DNA of 64,000 bases from Pararhodobacter zhoushanensis (GCF_003990445.1 NZ_REEZ01000012.1:62001-126000), one strand, 5' to 3'. Shown: positions 24,437 through 33,695, counted from the first letter of the stretch. Numbers and translations: made by a program. The notes: generated by a model from the letters alone, not told the origin.

Positions 24437-25468
24437 ATGTATTCCGAGACTGAAGATGTGATCCGCGCTCTGGCGGAGAACGCAGAGAGCGTGTGTCGCG
24501 CCTACCTTCCCGCCGGACGGCGGGAAGGGTCCTACTGGATCGTCGGCGATTTGCAGAACAACCCCGGCCGGTCGCTCTTCGTGCGGCTGACTGGACCCAC
24601 ATCAGGACCGGGAGCCCGTGGCAAATGGCAGGACGCGGCTGTCGGACTGCATGGCGATCTCCTCGACATCATCCGCGAGCGAACCGGGATCTCGCGCTTT
24701 CCCGATCTTCTGGCCGAGGCCCGGGCGCATCTTGGCCGTCCCCAGCCGGTCCTCCCGGATAGGCCAGTGCCGAAGAAGGCCCAGGCCCCCGGCGGCACGC
24801 CAGCGGCGGCGGCGCGATTGTTTGCAGCCTCTATGCCAGTCGCAGGCACGCTTGCTGATACCTACCTTCGCGCCCGGGGCCTGACCCAAGGCGGCATGAC
24901 GAGTGCGCTGCGCTTCCATCCGAAGTGCTGGCATCGGGATGAGGGCCAGACCAGCAGCATCCCCAGACCGGCGCTGATCGCCGCGGTCACCGATGGGGCA
25001 GGGGCCATGCAGGGCGTGCATCGAACCTGGCTGGCACCTGACGGACAGGGGAAGGCGGCTGTCGAGACGCAGCGGCGTGCCATGGGTCACCTCCTCGGCA
25101 ATGCCGTCAGGCTGACCCCGTATGACGACATCCTCGTTATCGGCGAGGGCATCGAGACCATGCTGTCCCTGTCCGAGGCGGCCCCCGGCCTTCCCGTCTG
25201 GGCGGCGCTCTCGTCGGGTCACCTCGGGGCGGTCCTGCTGCCGGAGGGGCTTCAGCGCCTCTACATCGCCATCGACCGCGATCCTGCCGGCCAACGCGCG
25301 GCAGAGAGGTTGAGCGCCAGAGCCACAGAGGTCGGGATTGGGTGCCATGTGCTCGAGCCACAACTCGGGGATTTCAACGATGATCTCCGGGCGACCGGCA
25401 AAGAGGCGCTGCGCCAGCATCTGGCAGGGCAGATCGGGCTTGAGGATCGGCAGCGCCTGTCAGGCTGA
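24437..25468 (+). CDS. Toprim-domain primase-like protein (DUF7146 type)
   Basis: This 343-residue protein has an N-terminal CHC2-like region lacking the zinc finger (RREGSYWIVGDLQNNPGRSL, GKWQDAAVGLHGDLLDI) and a C-terminal Toprim domain with LVIGEGIETMLSLSEAAPGL near residue 232 and the acidic pair IAIDRDPAGQRAAERL near 277. These are the metal-binding residues of DnaG-type primases and topoisomerases. It lacks a helicase domain. It starts 3 bases after the strawberry-notch helicase gene, and this pair recurs on many alphaproteobacterial plasmids, suggesting that primase-like and helicase-methylase activities act together, perhaps on the incoming single strand. Confidence 0.9.
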   Translation: MYSETEDVIRALAENAESVCRAYLPAGRREGSYWIVGDLQNNPGRSLFVRLTGPTSGPGARGKWQDAAVGLHGDLLDIIRERTGISRFPDLLAEARAHLGRPQPVLPDRPVPKKAQAPGGTPAAAARLFAASMPVAGTLADTYLRARGLTQGGMTSALRFHPKCWHRDEGQTSSIPRPALIAAVTDGAGAMQGVHRTWLAPDGQGKAAVETQRRAMGHLLGNAVRLTPYDDILVIGEGIETMLSLSEAAPGLPVWAALSSGHLGAVLLPEGLQRLYIAIDRDPAGQRAAERLSARATEVGIGCHVLEPQLGDFNDDLRATGKEALRQHLAGQIGLEDRQRLSG

Positions 25469-25838
25469 GCAGCATCGCGCAGGGGGCGGTCAGGGGCAGA
25501 GGGGGGGTAGGGGGCATGGACTGCTGTCGCGGGTGCAGATCATCACCTTCGCCTCATCCCGGGCAATCTCATCCACCCGTCCCCCGAGCGGCCTTCAAGA
25601 GATGGGCAGGCGGCCGTCAAAGGGGCCGCCCCTTCAAGGACGGGGGGCGACTGATTTCCGCCGGCGGGGACGAGCCCCGCCTTTGCATCGCGAGACAAAT
25701 CAGCCGCCCCCCGTCCTCCTCCACATGCGTTCCGGCCCCGAAGGCGGGGTGAAGGGGCGCCCCCCGTGACGGCTTTCGCAGCCCATGAAGGCCGCGCGGG
25801 ATGACGCGCGGACGAGAAAGGCCCGGAGGCAAGAACCG
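25469..25838. other. Non-coding stretch with a large multi-branch palindrome
   Basis: The 370 bases between the Toprim gene and the DUF2493 gene start with a G-rich, purine-biased region (runs of G at 25501-25507 and nearby) and are dominated by the inverted-repeat structure at 25613-25773, listed separately. No supported gene is present; apparent open frames here cross the palindrome and translate to low-complexity Pro/Arg-rich sequence. Confidence 0.55.
25613..25773 (+). repeat. 161-bp nested, branched inverted repeat
   Basis: Outer arms 25613-25636 and 25750-25773 pair over 24 positions with about 4 mismatches. A second arm pair, 25639-25657 and 25697-25715, is 19 bases long with a single mismatch that would be G-U in RNA (GACGGGGGGCGACTGATTT and its partner). 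Inside are a small hairpin GCGGGG/CCCCGC (25664-25669, 25675-25680) and, on the right shoulder, CCCCG/CGGGG around 25736-25749. The result is a three-way branched fold 66 bases before the DUF2493 start. Confidence 0.8.
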
Positions 25839-26771
25839 ATGACGATCCATACCCACGACGACGCGTATGAACCCGCCCACACCGCATCCCAGACCGCCCA
25901 TGCGCTCGACGAGTTGCAGCTTTACGGCTACCGCCCCTTTGACGAGCCCGATCCGCGCCCGATGCCCGATGGGCAGCGCCTTGCGGTCGCCGTCGCCGAC
26001 ATCTTCGATGCCCTCGTCGCGAGCCTTGAAGACACCCGCATGGAACCCGACCTCGAAGAGGTGCTCTGGGGCCAGGTCAACCTCTTCCACCGCGCCACGG
26101 CGAGGATTGAGCGGTCGCTCGACGAGAACGAGCAGGCGCAGCGCCGCCTTCAGCGCGAGCAGGACGGCTCCGAGGTGAAATCCACCGAGCTTGAGCGCTT
26201 GACGGCCGAAGGTCTGACACTGATCGAACGGCGGAACTGCATGGACATGATGCGCGATCACGCCGCCACCGAGTTCGTCCATCACACGGGATCGACCTGG
26301 CGCCCCCGCACGGGCTCGATGGTGAACCGCCAGCACATGACCGCGGCGCTCATCGACAGCCGCGATTTCCTGGCCGCGAAGCGCCGCGCAGAAACCGAAG
26401 TGATGCTGCCAGCAGGCCCCAAGGTCGCCCTCACCGGTGGGACCGACTTCAACGATCACCGCCTGATCTGGGGCAAGCTCGATCAGGTCCGGACCAAGTA
26501 TCCCGACATGGTCCTTCTCCACGGGGGAAGCCCGAAGGGCGCAGAACTCATCGCCGCCAAATGGGCCGAGGCCCGGGGCGTGACGCAGGTCGCCTTCAAG
26601 CCTGACTGGACCAAGCACGCCAAGGCCGCGCCTTTCAAGCGCAACGACGCGATGCTGGAGGTGCTACCCGTGGGTGTTCTGGTGTTCCCCGGCAATGGCA
26701 TCCAGGAAAACCTCGCCGACAAGGCCAAGAAGCTGGGCATCCCGGTCATGAAGTTCGAGAAGGGGGCGTAA
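25839..26771 (+). CDS. DUF2493 (YspA/SLOG-related) protein
   Basis: This 310-residue protein has a helical N-terminal half (LAVAVADIFDALVASLEDTR, ATARIERSLDENEQAQRRLQ) and a C-terminal DUF2493 Rossmann-like domain: KVALTGGTDFNDHRLIWGKL near residue 206, MVLLHGGSPKGAELIAAKWA near 232, and VGVLVFPGNGIQENLADKAK near 282. The domain belongs to the SLOG superfamily, which binds nucleotide or ADP-ribose-like ligands; many SLOG proteins take part in conflict and stress systems. The actual ligand is unknown. ATG 25839 is preferred over the frame opening at 25785. The gene ends inside its own terminator hairpin. Confidence 0.9.
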   Translation: MTIHTHDDAYEPAHTASQTAHALDELQLYGYRPFDEPDPRPMPDGQRLAVAVADIFDALVASLEDTRMEPDLEEVLWGQVNLFHRATARIERSLDENEQAQRRLQREQDGSEVKSTELERLTAEGLTLIERRNCMDMMRDHAATEFVHHTGSTWRPRTGSMVNRQHMTAALIDSRDFLAAKRRAETEVMLPAGPKVALTGGTDFNDHRLIWGKLDQVRTKYPDMVLLHGGSPKGAELIAAKWAEARGVTQVAFKPDWTKHAKAAPFKRNDAMLEVLPVGVLVFPGNGIQENLADKAKKLGIPVMKFEKGA

Positions 26772-26781
26772 GCCCCCTTTT
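26762..26781 (+). terminator. Intrinsic terminator overlapping the DUF2493 stop codon
   Basis: GGGGGC (26762-26767), loop GTAA, GCCCCC (26772-26777), then TTTT. The stop codon TAA (26769-26771) forms three of the four loop bases, so the terminating ribosome would cover the stem. The T run is short. Confidence 0.75.
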
Positions 26782-26799
26782 CCCCTTGCGAGGAAATCG

Positions 26800-26823
26800 A
26801 GGTGGAAGCGCAGGCTTCCACCT
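26800..26823. repeat. Perfect 10-bp hairpin upstream of the WGR gene
   Basis: AGGTGGAAGC (26800-26809) and GCTTCCACCT (26814-26823) pair perfectly around the loop GCAG. There is no T run. It stands 33 bases before the WGR-domain start and could be a regulatory site or a second terminator element. Confidence 0.6.
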
Positions 26824-26856
26824 GATATTGTGTAGAAAACCTCAGTCGATCACTAC

Positions 26857-27117
26857 ATGTACCATAGCCCGATCCAGCTCGATGTCTTCCCGACTGACGT
26901 GCAGATGCGCCGGATTGATCCGGCGCGCAACATGCGTCGCTTCTATCGAATGAGTGTGCAACGCGACCTATTCGGACGCGCAAGCCTCGTGCGCGAATGG
27001 GGACGAATTGGTTTCCGTGGGCAGATGATGGTCGAGACCCACCCGGATGAAGGCAAGGCCATCACCGCGTTGATGAAGCTGGCAGCGGTGAAGAAGCGTC
27101 GCGGGTACGTTCAGTGA
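26857..27117 (+). CDS. WGR-domain protein
   Basis: This 86-residue protein is a single WGR domain, the fold that binds DNA in poly(ADP-ribose) polymerases and occurs alone in many bacteria. The motif itself is visible as LVREWGRIGFRGQ near residue 46, preceded by RRFYRMSVQRDLFGRASL and followed by a basic helix ending AAVKKRRG. Its role is unknown; stand-alone WGR proteins are frequent on plasmids and in defence-rich regions. No strong binding site is seen before ATG 26857. It is read toward hsdR, and the two genes converge with 58 bases between them. Confidence 0.88.
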   Translation: MYHSPIQLDVFPTDVQMRRIDPARNMRRFYRMSVQRDLFGRASLVREWGRIGFRGQMMVETHPDEGKAITALMKLAAVKKRRGYVQ

Positions 27118-27175
27118 ACGCTATTGGACGCAGCCATTTCCCCCACTTTTTCATCGCATCAAGAGTTCTGCTGGA

Positions 27176-30100
27176 TCAATCAGGAGTGAGGTCCAACGCC
27201 TCGCCCCGCTTCAGGATCTCGTAGATCACCCCTTCAAGGATCGGCAGTGCCTGCCGATCCTTGCTAAGAAGAAGCGTGGCGAGCGCGCTATGCGAGGACA
27301 TGGCCCGGACCACTGCCGCCTGCACCGCGCCGGGGAGGTTCCCCTTCATCGCTTGATCCTTACTGTTCTTGTCGATCTGGGCCATCACAACCGGGTTCTG
27401 GCGGGTAATTGCGGCGACCTGGTTCACGAAAGCGACCTGGTCCTCGAGCGGGGTCGCCTCTCCGAAGAGGCTGTTCAGGCGCTCGATCAGCTCCTGCATG
27501 TAGACCGGTAGGGCACCGGGCCGTCCACCGCCGCCGCCGCCCTTTATGGGGTCGAGGGTGGGGGGCTCCTCATCCTCGCCGTTGCTAGGCTCCTCTCGCT
27601 CCACGATGTCATAGCCGGTCAACGCGATCCCGTGCAGGTCGATCTCGGACGCGGGCACCCCGTCCAAACGGTTCGCCAGCAGCTTCGAGAAGGCGGCGAA
27701 GACCTCAAGGTCCGGGTCACCGAGATCGATCAGCTGAGCGACATAGGCGTAAAGGCGGCCGAACCGCGACAGGCCTGCCTTGAAATCCGTCAGCGACACG
27801 ATCGCCGTCTCGACCTGTTCGCGCGCGTGATCGGCGCGCTTCATCCCGTCCTCGTTCCCGACCGCTTTCGCCTTCTGCCAGGCGTCCTCGGCCTCTGTGG
27901 CCCGGTTTCGAAGCTCTGTGAGCCGGTGGTTATAGGCGTCGGTCGGCTGCTGCGTCGCGGCGTACATCGCCTTATGCGCCGCCTCGTCATTCGCGCCGCT
28001 GGCGGCGGCCGCAGCGGTCCGGAACCGGGCCTTCTGGAAATCGAGGACGTGGGTCTCGTCATAGACCCCCTGATCGTCGAGGAACTCCTTCAGGTCATAG
28101 ATGACGTTGAGGTCCTGCACCTCCTCGATCTGGGCGCCCCGGTCATACTGGGCGAAGGCGGCCCGGACCACGTCCGGGTCGTTGATGAAGTCAATGATGA
28201 AGGTCTGGCCCTTCCCAGGGAAGGTCCGGTTCAGGCGGGAGAAGGTCTGAACGATCTCGACCGCGTTCGCGATCTTCTTGTCCACATACATCGCGACCAG
28301 CTTCGGTTGGTCGAACCCGGTCTGAAACTTGTTCGCCACCAGCATGACCCGGTATTCCGGCCGGTCGAAAACGTGGCGCAGGTCCTTGCCGCCGGCGTCC
28401 GGGTTCATGTTCACCTCGGTGAACTCCGCGTCCTCCTCAACGACGAACGCGTCCCCCTGCAGCAGTTCGTCGTTCGGGTGCATCACCTCGCGCCCGGTCA
28501 GTTTGCCCGAGAAGGCGACGAGGGCGCGGATGTTGCCGTATTCCGGGTTCGCGGCGATGAAGGCGTCGAAGGCCCGCTTGTACCGGACCGCAGAGGCCCG
28601 GGAACTGGTGACCACCATTGCCTTCGCCTTCCCGTCAAGCAGGTGGGCCACGTTCTTCGAGAAGTGCTCGATGATGAAGCGGACCTTCTGGGTGACATTC
28701 GTCGGATGGAGGGTCATCCATTTCGCCAGGGCCCGCTTGGCCGCCTTCCCGTCGACCCGTTTTTCCTCGACGATCTCCTGACCGAGGTTGAACGCGGTCT
28801 TGTACGGCACGTAGCCCCGCAGCACGTCGAGAATGAACTTCTCCTCGATCGCCTGCCGCATCTCGTATTTGTGGAACGAGACTGGGAGGTTGTCGTCCGA
28901 CGCGGGCCTCGTCGGGTCCGTCGGCCGTCCGAACAGCATCATGGTCGAGTGTTTTGGGGTCGCGGTGAAGGCGAAATGGGACACGTTCGCCGGTCGCTTC
29001 CGGGACCGCTGGACCTCCAGAAGGATGTCCTCGACCGTCATCTCCGACATATCCTGCTTGGCCGACAGGGCCAGCGTCGCCTGTAGCTTCGAGGCCGTGT
29101 TTCCGGTCTGGGAATTATGCGCCTCGTCGATGATCACTGCGAAGTTCCGGTCCCGCAGGGACGTCTCCGTCAGGATCGCCTCCATGGCGAAGGGGAAGGT
29201 CTGGATGGTCACCACGATGATCGGGGTGCCCTTCAGCATCGCCTCGCTCAGCTGCTCGCTCTTCGACTTCGACGAGGTCTCCCGGTCGATCGCCGCGATC
29301 AGCCCCTTCTGGTGGTCGATCTGCTGGACCGCATCCTGCAGCTGCCCGTCCAGGACGTTCCGGTCTGTCACGATGATCACCGTGTCGAAGATCGGCGTCC
29401 CGTCGTCCCGGCGCAGCTTCACAAGGTCATGCGCCGTCCAGGCGATGGTCGAGGTCTTTCCGGACCCGGCGCTGTGCTCGCACAGGTAGGGGTGCCCCGG
29501 GCCCTTCGCCTTCGCGTCGCCGATCATCTTGTTGACCGCGTCGAACTGGTGGAACCGGGGGAAGATCAGGGTCTCCTTGACCGACCAGTTCCCCTTCAGG
29601 TCGACCACGTTCTTCTTCTCGGCATAGACAAAGCTGTGGAAGATCCGCAGGAACGCGTCTGGCTGACAGATCTCCTCCCAGAAATAGGCGACCGGGTATT
29701 CCCCGTCGGCCCGCGCCGGGTTGCCGGCCCGGCCGTTATCCCCCTTGTTGAAGGGCAGGAAGAAGGTGTCCTCGCCCGCGAGCTTGGTGGTCATCCAGAT
29801 CTCGCTGTCCGACATCGCGAAATGAACCACGGCGCCCCGATGCTGCGTCAGGAGCGAGTGCGTGCGTTTCGTGATCGGATCGGCCGGGTGGCGGTCTGTC
29901 CGGTACTGGGCCTTCGCGTGTTCGACCGACTGGGTGAAGTCCGTCTTCAGCTCGACCGTGGCCAGCGGCAGGCCGTTCAGGAACAGGCCGAGGTCGATGG
30001 CGAGCTCGCGGCTCGGGTGATATTTCAGCTGCGGCACGACCCGCAGCCGGTTCGATGCGTAGCGGTGCAGGACCGCATCGTTACGCTGGTCCTCCGGGGC

Positions 30101-30409
30101 CGCCTCGGACAGGTCGAGGCGGCCGGCACCGGCGATCGAAAAGCCCCGGCGCAGCGTCTGGACCATCCCCTGTTTCTCCAGCGCCGTCTCTAGCCGGTCC
30201 ATGACGACCGTCAGGGTTTTGTCGCCATTCATCGCTTGTAGGCGGTCCCATTTCTGCGGCTGGGTGGCCCGTAGCCAAGCTTCCAGATCCTCCGGGTACA
30301 TGGCACGGTCCGCGTCGTAGGCGTCGGTCGACCCAACCAGCCAGCCCGACGCGGCGAGCTTCTGGACGATGTAGGACTCGAGGTGCTTCTCGTGATGCAG
30401 GTCGCTCAT
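27176..30409 (-). CDS. hsdR: Type I restriction enzyme subunit HsdR
   Basis: This 1077-residue motor and nuclease subunit translocates and cuts unmodified DNA. The N-terminal nuclease shows the PD-(D/E)xK residues in LAIDLGLFLNGLPLATVELK near residue 150. The SF2 translocase shows CEHSAGSGKTSTIAW (Walker A, near 313), VIIDEAHNSQTGN (DEAH box, near 427), FAFTATPKHST (motif III) and FSRLNRTFPGKGQTF (motif VI). The C-terminal helical domain binds the methylase complex. ATG 30409 overlaps the stop of the GIY-YIG gene (ATGA), and upstream in-frame codons lie inside that gene. It is the last gene of a leftward operon with hsdM, hsdS and two extra genes. Confidence 0.95.
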   Translation of the reverse strand: MSDLHHEKHLESYIVQKLAASGWLVGSTDAYDADRAMYPEDLEAWLRATQPQKWDRLQAMNGDKTLTVVMDRLETALEKQGMVQTLRRGFSIAGAGRLDLSEAAPEDQRNDAVLHRYASNRLRVVPQLKYHPSRELAIDLGLFLNGLPLATVELKTDFTQSVEHAKAQYRTDRHPADPITKRTHSLLTQHRGAVVHFAMSDSEIWMTTKLAGEDTFFLPFNKGDNGRAGNPARADGEYPVAYFWEEICQPDAFLRIFHSFVYAEKKNVVDLKGNWSVKETLIFPRFHQFDAVNKMIGDAKAKGPGHPYLCEHSAGSGKTSTIAWTAHDLVKLRRDDGTPIFDTVIIVTDRNVLDGQLQDAVQQIDHQKGLIAAIDRETSSKSKSEQLSEAMLKGTPIIVVTIQTFPFAMEAILTETSLRDRNFAVIIDEAHNSQTGNTASKLQATLALSAKQDMSEMTVEDILLEVQRSRKRPANVSHFAFTATPKHSTMMLFGRPTDPTRPASDDNLPVSFHKYEMRQAIEEKFILDVLRGYVPYKTAFNLGQEIVEEKRVDGKAAKRALAKWMTLHPTNVTQKVRFIIEHFSKNVAHLLDGKAKAMVVTSSRASAVRYKRAFDAFIAANPEYGNIRALVAFSGKLTGREVMHPNDELLQGDAFVVEEDAEFTEVNMNPDAGGKDLRHVFDRPEYRVMLVANKFQTGFDQPKLVAMYVDKKIANAVEIVQTFSRLNRTFPGKGQTFIIDFINDPDVVRAAFAQYDRGAQIEEVQDLNVIYDLKEFLDDQGVYDETHVLDFQKARFRTAAAAASGANDEAAHKAMYAATQQPTDAYNHRLTELRNRATEAEDAWQKAKAVGNEDGMKRADHAREQVETAIVSLTDFKAGLSRFGRLYAYVAQLIDLGDPDLEVFAAFSKLLANRLDGVPASEIDLHGIALTGYDIVEREEPSNGEDEEPPTLDPIKGGGGGGRPGALPVYMQELIERLNSLFGEATPLEDQVAFVNQVAAITRQNPVVMAQIDKNSKDQAMKGNLPGAVQAAVVRAMSSHSALATLLLSKDRQALPILEGVIYEILKRGEALDLTPD

Positions 30410-31332
30410 TCCGTCACCTCCGATCCACCGGCCTGCGCCTGCTGCCACTCGTGATAATTCAATTTCGATCCCCGAACCTTCCATTCCAGCCGCCCGTTGC
30501 TGTTCCGGTCCAGCACCACCGCCGCGGCGGCCGACGGGCTGCTGAACGGCCAGGGTTTGGCGAAGCGCATCCGGTCCTCCGCGTGAGGGACCAACGCGCC
30601 CTCGGCGATCATCTTGTCCTTAAGGCCGCCATAGCTCTGCTGGACATAACCGGTCCCGATCAGGGCCTCGGAGCCTTCTAAAACAACGAACTCACCGTCC
30701 TCTTCGACGGCAGTCGCCTGGACGCCGCTCTTGTGACGGATCTCGAAATGGACCTCTTCGACGGTCCTATCATCAGCGGGTTTCGCGACCTGCGTCACGG
30801 CGCGCGGCTGAGGTTTCAGCATGTCGAGCCCGATGACCGGCAGGATAATCCGCAGGTTCGCGAGGAACTGTTCCATGTTCGCTACATCCGCCTCAGGCAG
30901 GCGGCGTCGGCCGGTGTCGGGCTGGGTGCCGTTGTCAAGCGTCACCCGGCCCGCCTGCGTGGTAACCCGGATCAGCCGGGCCTCGAGGTATTCGGCGTGC
31001 CCCTTGGACAGGTCGTCGTCGCTGGTCGTGACGGTGATGGCGGTTTCCCAGAAGTCGCGCTTCTTCGCGCTCTGTTCGATCCTTTCGGACACTGAGTTGC
31101 CTGACCCGATATAGACCCGGGTCACGCCGGGCTTGTCCGGGTCCGGGCCGGACAGGATATAGACGCCGGTCCGGTCCACCTCGGACCGGGCGGTCAGGTC
31201 GCCGAAGGCCGAGGCGCCGCTGACAAACAACAGACCGGTCCAGCCGTGGATCGTCGCCTTGCGCAGGCCCGTGGGCTTCCCGTCGACCAGGAAAAGCTGG
31301 ATGGTCCGCCCGAAGGGTTCGCCTGTGGTCAT
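30406..31332 (-). CDS. GIY-YIG nuclease family protein with DUF4357 domain
   Basis: This 308-residue protein contains a GIY-YIG-like domain (GVYILSGPDPDKPG near residue 55 and RVYIGSGNSVSERI near 75, with Glu in the helix HAEYLEARLI near 115) and a C-terminal DUF4357 domain (FSSPSAAAAVVLDRNSNGRL, then EWKVRGSKLNYHEWQ). Proteins with this pairing are regularly found inside type I restriction loci. Whether it cuts DNA or RNA, or only supports the complex, is not known. It overlaps hsdR by four bases, so it is translated with the restriction subunit, and starts 55 bases after the Abi gene. Confidence 0.9.
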   Translation of the reverse strand: MTTGEPFGRTIQLFLVDGKPTGLRKATIHGWTGLLFVSGASAFGDLTARSEVDRTGVYILSGPDPDKPGVTRVYIGSGNSVSERIEQSAKKRDFWETAITVTTSDDDLSKGHAEYLEARLIRVTTQAGRVTLDNGTQPDTGRRRLPEADVANMEQFLANLRIILPVIGLDMLKPQPRAVTQVAKPADDRTVEEVHFEIRHKSGVQATAVEEDGEFVVLEGSEALIGTGYVQQSYGGLKDKMIAEGALVPHAEDRMRFAKPWPFSSPSAAAAVVLDRNSNGRLEWKVRGSKLNYHEWQQAQAGGSEVTE

Positions 31333-31387
31333 GCGGGTACCTCTTTCACAAGTCTTGCCAGCTTCGTTTGGGCAGAAACCGGCATCC

Positions 31388-32290
31388 TCATACCTTCCAC
31401 ACCGCTCTTGTGCGCCAATCCGCTGGAAAGCCCATGCTGGCAGGATCGGCCAACGTGCAGCCGTCGATCAGCGCAACAAGGCGCTGTTTCCATTCATTGC
31501 CCGGCGCGATCAGGGCCAAAAGATAATCAAGCGTCACCAGAGTGTTGTGCAGATAGCGCGGATCGGCATCTCGTATTGCAACGGGCAGCTTCGCAGGAAA
31601 TCTTGGTGTGGTCATTTTCACCGTGAAGCGCTTGTTCCACAGCCTGCCATGGTGGGCGCATATGTTGCGCACATGGCTGATATGATGGGCGAAAGACGTG
31701 ACCACCTTTTCGTCTAGCGCGAAGGGGGACGCGATCGCGTTTCTATCGCTTCGCAGTTTCAGGTCGCTATAGAATTTCGACAGCAACCCGAAGGACATGA
31801 CCTCTGCCGCCATCCAGACCGGCGGCAGCTTGGGCGAGGTGTATTTGTCGCGATAGTGGGTCGCGAACGTGTCGCGCGAGCGGCTGAATTCCTTGTTCAA
31901 CTCGGCAACGGCGGACGCATGACGCCCGATATGGGCATAGTGGCCCTGTTCGAGATAGCCATGGGGCCCATAGGTCATCGCCATGTGATGCGCCCATTGC
32001 GCGCGCAAGGCCACCTCGACCCGCTCGATGGCGTCCAGAACCAGCAGCCGCAGTTCGAGGTCGAAGATGTAGAGCGTCAGCACATCCTCGAAGGTTGTCC
32101 CGTCGCGGAAGGCGTGATCGCCATTGTTCGCGGCGGGCACCTCGAAGGGCAGCCAATAGGCCCGCAGCCTGTAGTAGGAGATGAAGTTCAGGTAGTGCTG
32201 TGCCTGGGCTTCATCACCGACAGTCATGCCGCGACGTTTCAGCAGTTCGACCTGATCCGGGACGGAGACGGCGGGTTTTTCGAACTTCAT
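31388..32290 (-). CDS. Abi-family abortive infection protein (Abi_2, HEPN)
   Basis: This 300-residue protein matches the Abi_2/AbiD-AbiF family of phage-exclusion proteins. The N-terminal wording [20 protein letters not shown] and [15 protein letters not shown] is typical, and the HEPN ribonuclease motif is present as [15 protein letters not shown] near residue 206 (R-N-x3-H). Abi_2 proteins are considered relatives of the HEPN domains of Cas13 and are expected to cut RNA when triggered. It lies between hsdS and the GIY-YIG gene in the same direction. A 166-base gap upstream could hold its own promoter. The partner or trigger is unknown. Confidence 0.92.
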   Translation of the reverse strand: MKFEKPAVSVPDQVELLKRRGMTVGDEAQAQHYLNFISYYRLRAYWLPFEVPAANNGDHAFRDGTTFEDVLTLYIFDLELRLLVLDAIERVEVALRAQWAHHMAMTYGPHGYLEQGHYAHIGRHASAVAELNKEFSRSRDTFATHYRDKYTSPKLPPVWMAAEVMSFGLLSKFYSDLKLRSDRNAIASPFALDEKVVTSFAHHISHVRNICAHHGRLWNKRFTVKMTTPRFPAKLPVAIRDADPRYLHNTLVTLDYLLALIAPGNEWKQRLVALIDGCTLADPASMGFPADWRTRAVWKV

Positions 32291-32456
32291 GCGGCACTCC
32301 TGTGCCGCGAAAGCGATACCCTGAAAACAAGTAACCCGCCGGGGTGCGCAGTGCGAAACCGAGGTTCCGTCCGAGGCGTGGCGGGTCTTGTTGACACATT
32401 AAATAGGGCAGGAATCCTACCAAAGCAATAAGAAACCGGCCGGTCCGCGCCAAAAA

Positions 32457-33695
32457 TCATGCCGCCACCCTCACGTCGATCTTGCCGGTGACAGCGGCGG
32501 TGATCAGCGCCGCGCGTTTTTCGCGCAGGAGGTCTATGCTGCGCTCGGTCTGGGCGATCAGGCCCCGGATGCGCTCAAGCTCGACGTCGATCCGTTCAGC
32601 GATGAGCCTCTGCTCCTCAATCGGCGGCATGTAAACAGGAAGTCCCAGAAATTTTTCGGGCTCCATGCGCCACTGGTCGGTCCGGATGCCGTTTGAAATG
32701 AGGCGATAGACCCACGGCATAGGTTGCGCCCGCAGGTAGTGATGCATGTACCGGGGGTCGTGTTCTCCGATGGGACGCATGACAACATAGTCCGGACTGG
32801 TAATCCCTTTCATGGGGGCGATACCCATTGACCCCTGCCAAGCCTTCATCTTGTTGATGACAAGATCATTCGGGTTGACCAACTGGTATTTGGACAGGTC
32901 TTCGGGCGTTTTGTTAATGTTGTCATCGCGGGATGATTTCTCGATCACGCCGAACTCGCGATAAACCGAAAGGACAGTTAGGTCCTCATACCCCTGCCGT
33001 TTCTCCTGCCTGAAGTGATCCTTCATCCGGCCCCGCACCCAATGTGCCGGAACCCGTCCTCGCCAATCCACTCCACTGTCAATGGTGGGCGCGTTCCGGT
33101 CGAGACCACGGCGAACGAGGCGGGATATGGCCGCCTTCTCCTTTTCCTTCAGCAGCGCGATGAACCGGGTCTTCTTCTCGATCAGGCCGTCAATCATGCC
33201 GGTTTCGCGGTCGAGGAAGCGGGCGATGGCGACCTGATCTTCGGGACTGGAAATATTCACGTGATAGTTGCGGACCGCCTCGGCACTCACGCGCTTGAGG
33301 CCGCCTGCGCCGGTCATGCTCCGTATCCCTTCGAACCGAAAGTCTTCCGAGCTGAGGAGATAGAGCAAGAAGTCCGGGTCGATCCGGGAAGCGTCAGGTC
33401 GCAGAACGTAGACCTCAGAGGTTGCAAACCCGACGCCGTTTATCAGCCCTTCCGCTCTTCCTTTCTTCCCATTCTCGAAACAGGGTGTGACTTTCGCGAG
33501 AAGAACATCATCGTTAGCAACGAAGTTGTAGCTCCCAGCTGTCATGACGCTCAGGGGTTCAGCCCTTGAACCATCGACCCCACCCAGACCGTCCTTGATG
33601 GCGTCCATGGGGATGAAAGAAACAGGATCGTCTGCTCGGAGGCGCCGTATCTTCGCTGACGGGGAAAGGGCCACCGAGAACTTCAGGCGGCTCAT
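32457..33695 (-). CDS. hsdS: Type I restriction-modification specificity subunit HsdS
   Basis: HsdS gives sequence specificity to the methylase and nuclease. The 412-residue product has the expected two target-recognition domains separated by conserved helices: the first spacer is SPEDQVAIARFLDRETGMID followed by KTRFIALLKEKEKAAI near residue 185, and the second is PPIEEQRLIAERIDVELERI near 365 followed by SIDLLREKRAALITAAVTGK. The conserved segments flank variable regions, as usual. It overlaps hsdM by four bases (ATGA). The recognised sequence cannot be read from the protein. Confidence 0.95.
   Translation of the reverse strand: MSRLKFSVALSPSAKIRRLRADDPVSFIPMDAIKDGLGGVDGSRAEPLSVMTAGSYNFVANDDVLLAKVTPCFENGKKGRAEGLINGVGFATSEVYVLRPDASRIDPDFLLYLLSSEDFRFEGIRSMTGAGGLKRVSAEAVRNYHVNISSPEDQVAIARFLDRETGMIDGLIEKKTRFIALLKEKEKAAISRLVRRGLDRNAPTIDSGVDWRGRVPAHWVRGRMKDHFRQEKRQGYEDLTVLSVYREFGVIEKSSRDDNINKTPEDLSKYQLVNPNDLVINKMKAWQGSMGIAPMKGITSPDYVVMRPIGEHDPRYMHHYLRAQPMPWVYRLISNGIRTDQWRMEPEKFLGLPVYMPPIEEQRLIAERIDVELERIRGLIAQTERSIDLLREKRAALITAAVTGKIDVRVAA

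Noticed and set aside
27632-29086. Long open frame (484 codons) on the + strand inside hsdR
   Set aside because: It is antisense to a gene with all type I restriction motifs, and its product is Leu/Val/Arg/Asp-rich with no family pattern; GC-rich third positions keep the complementary frame open.
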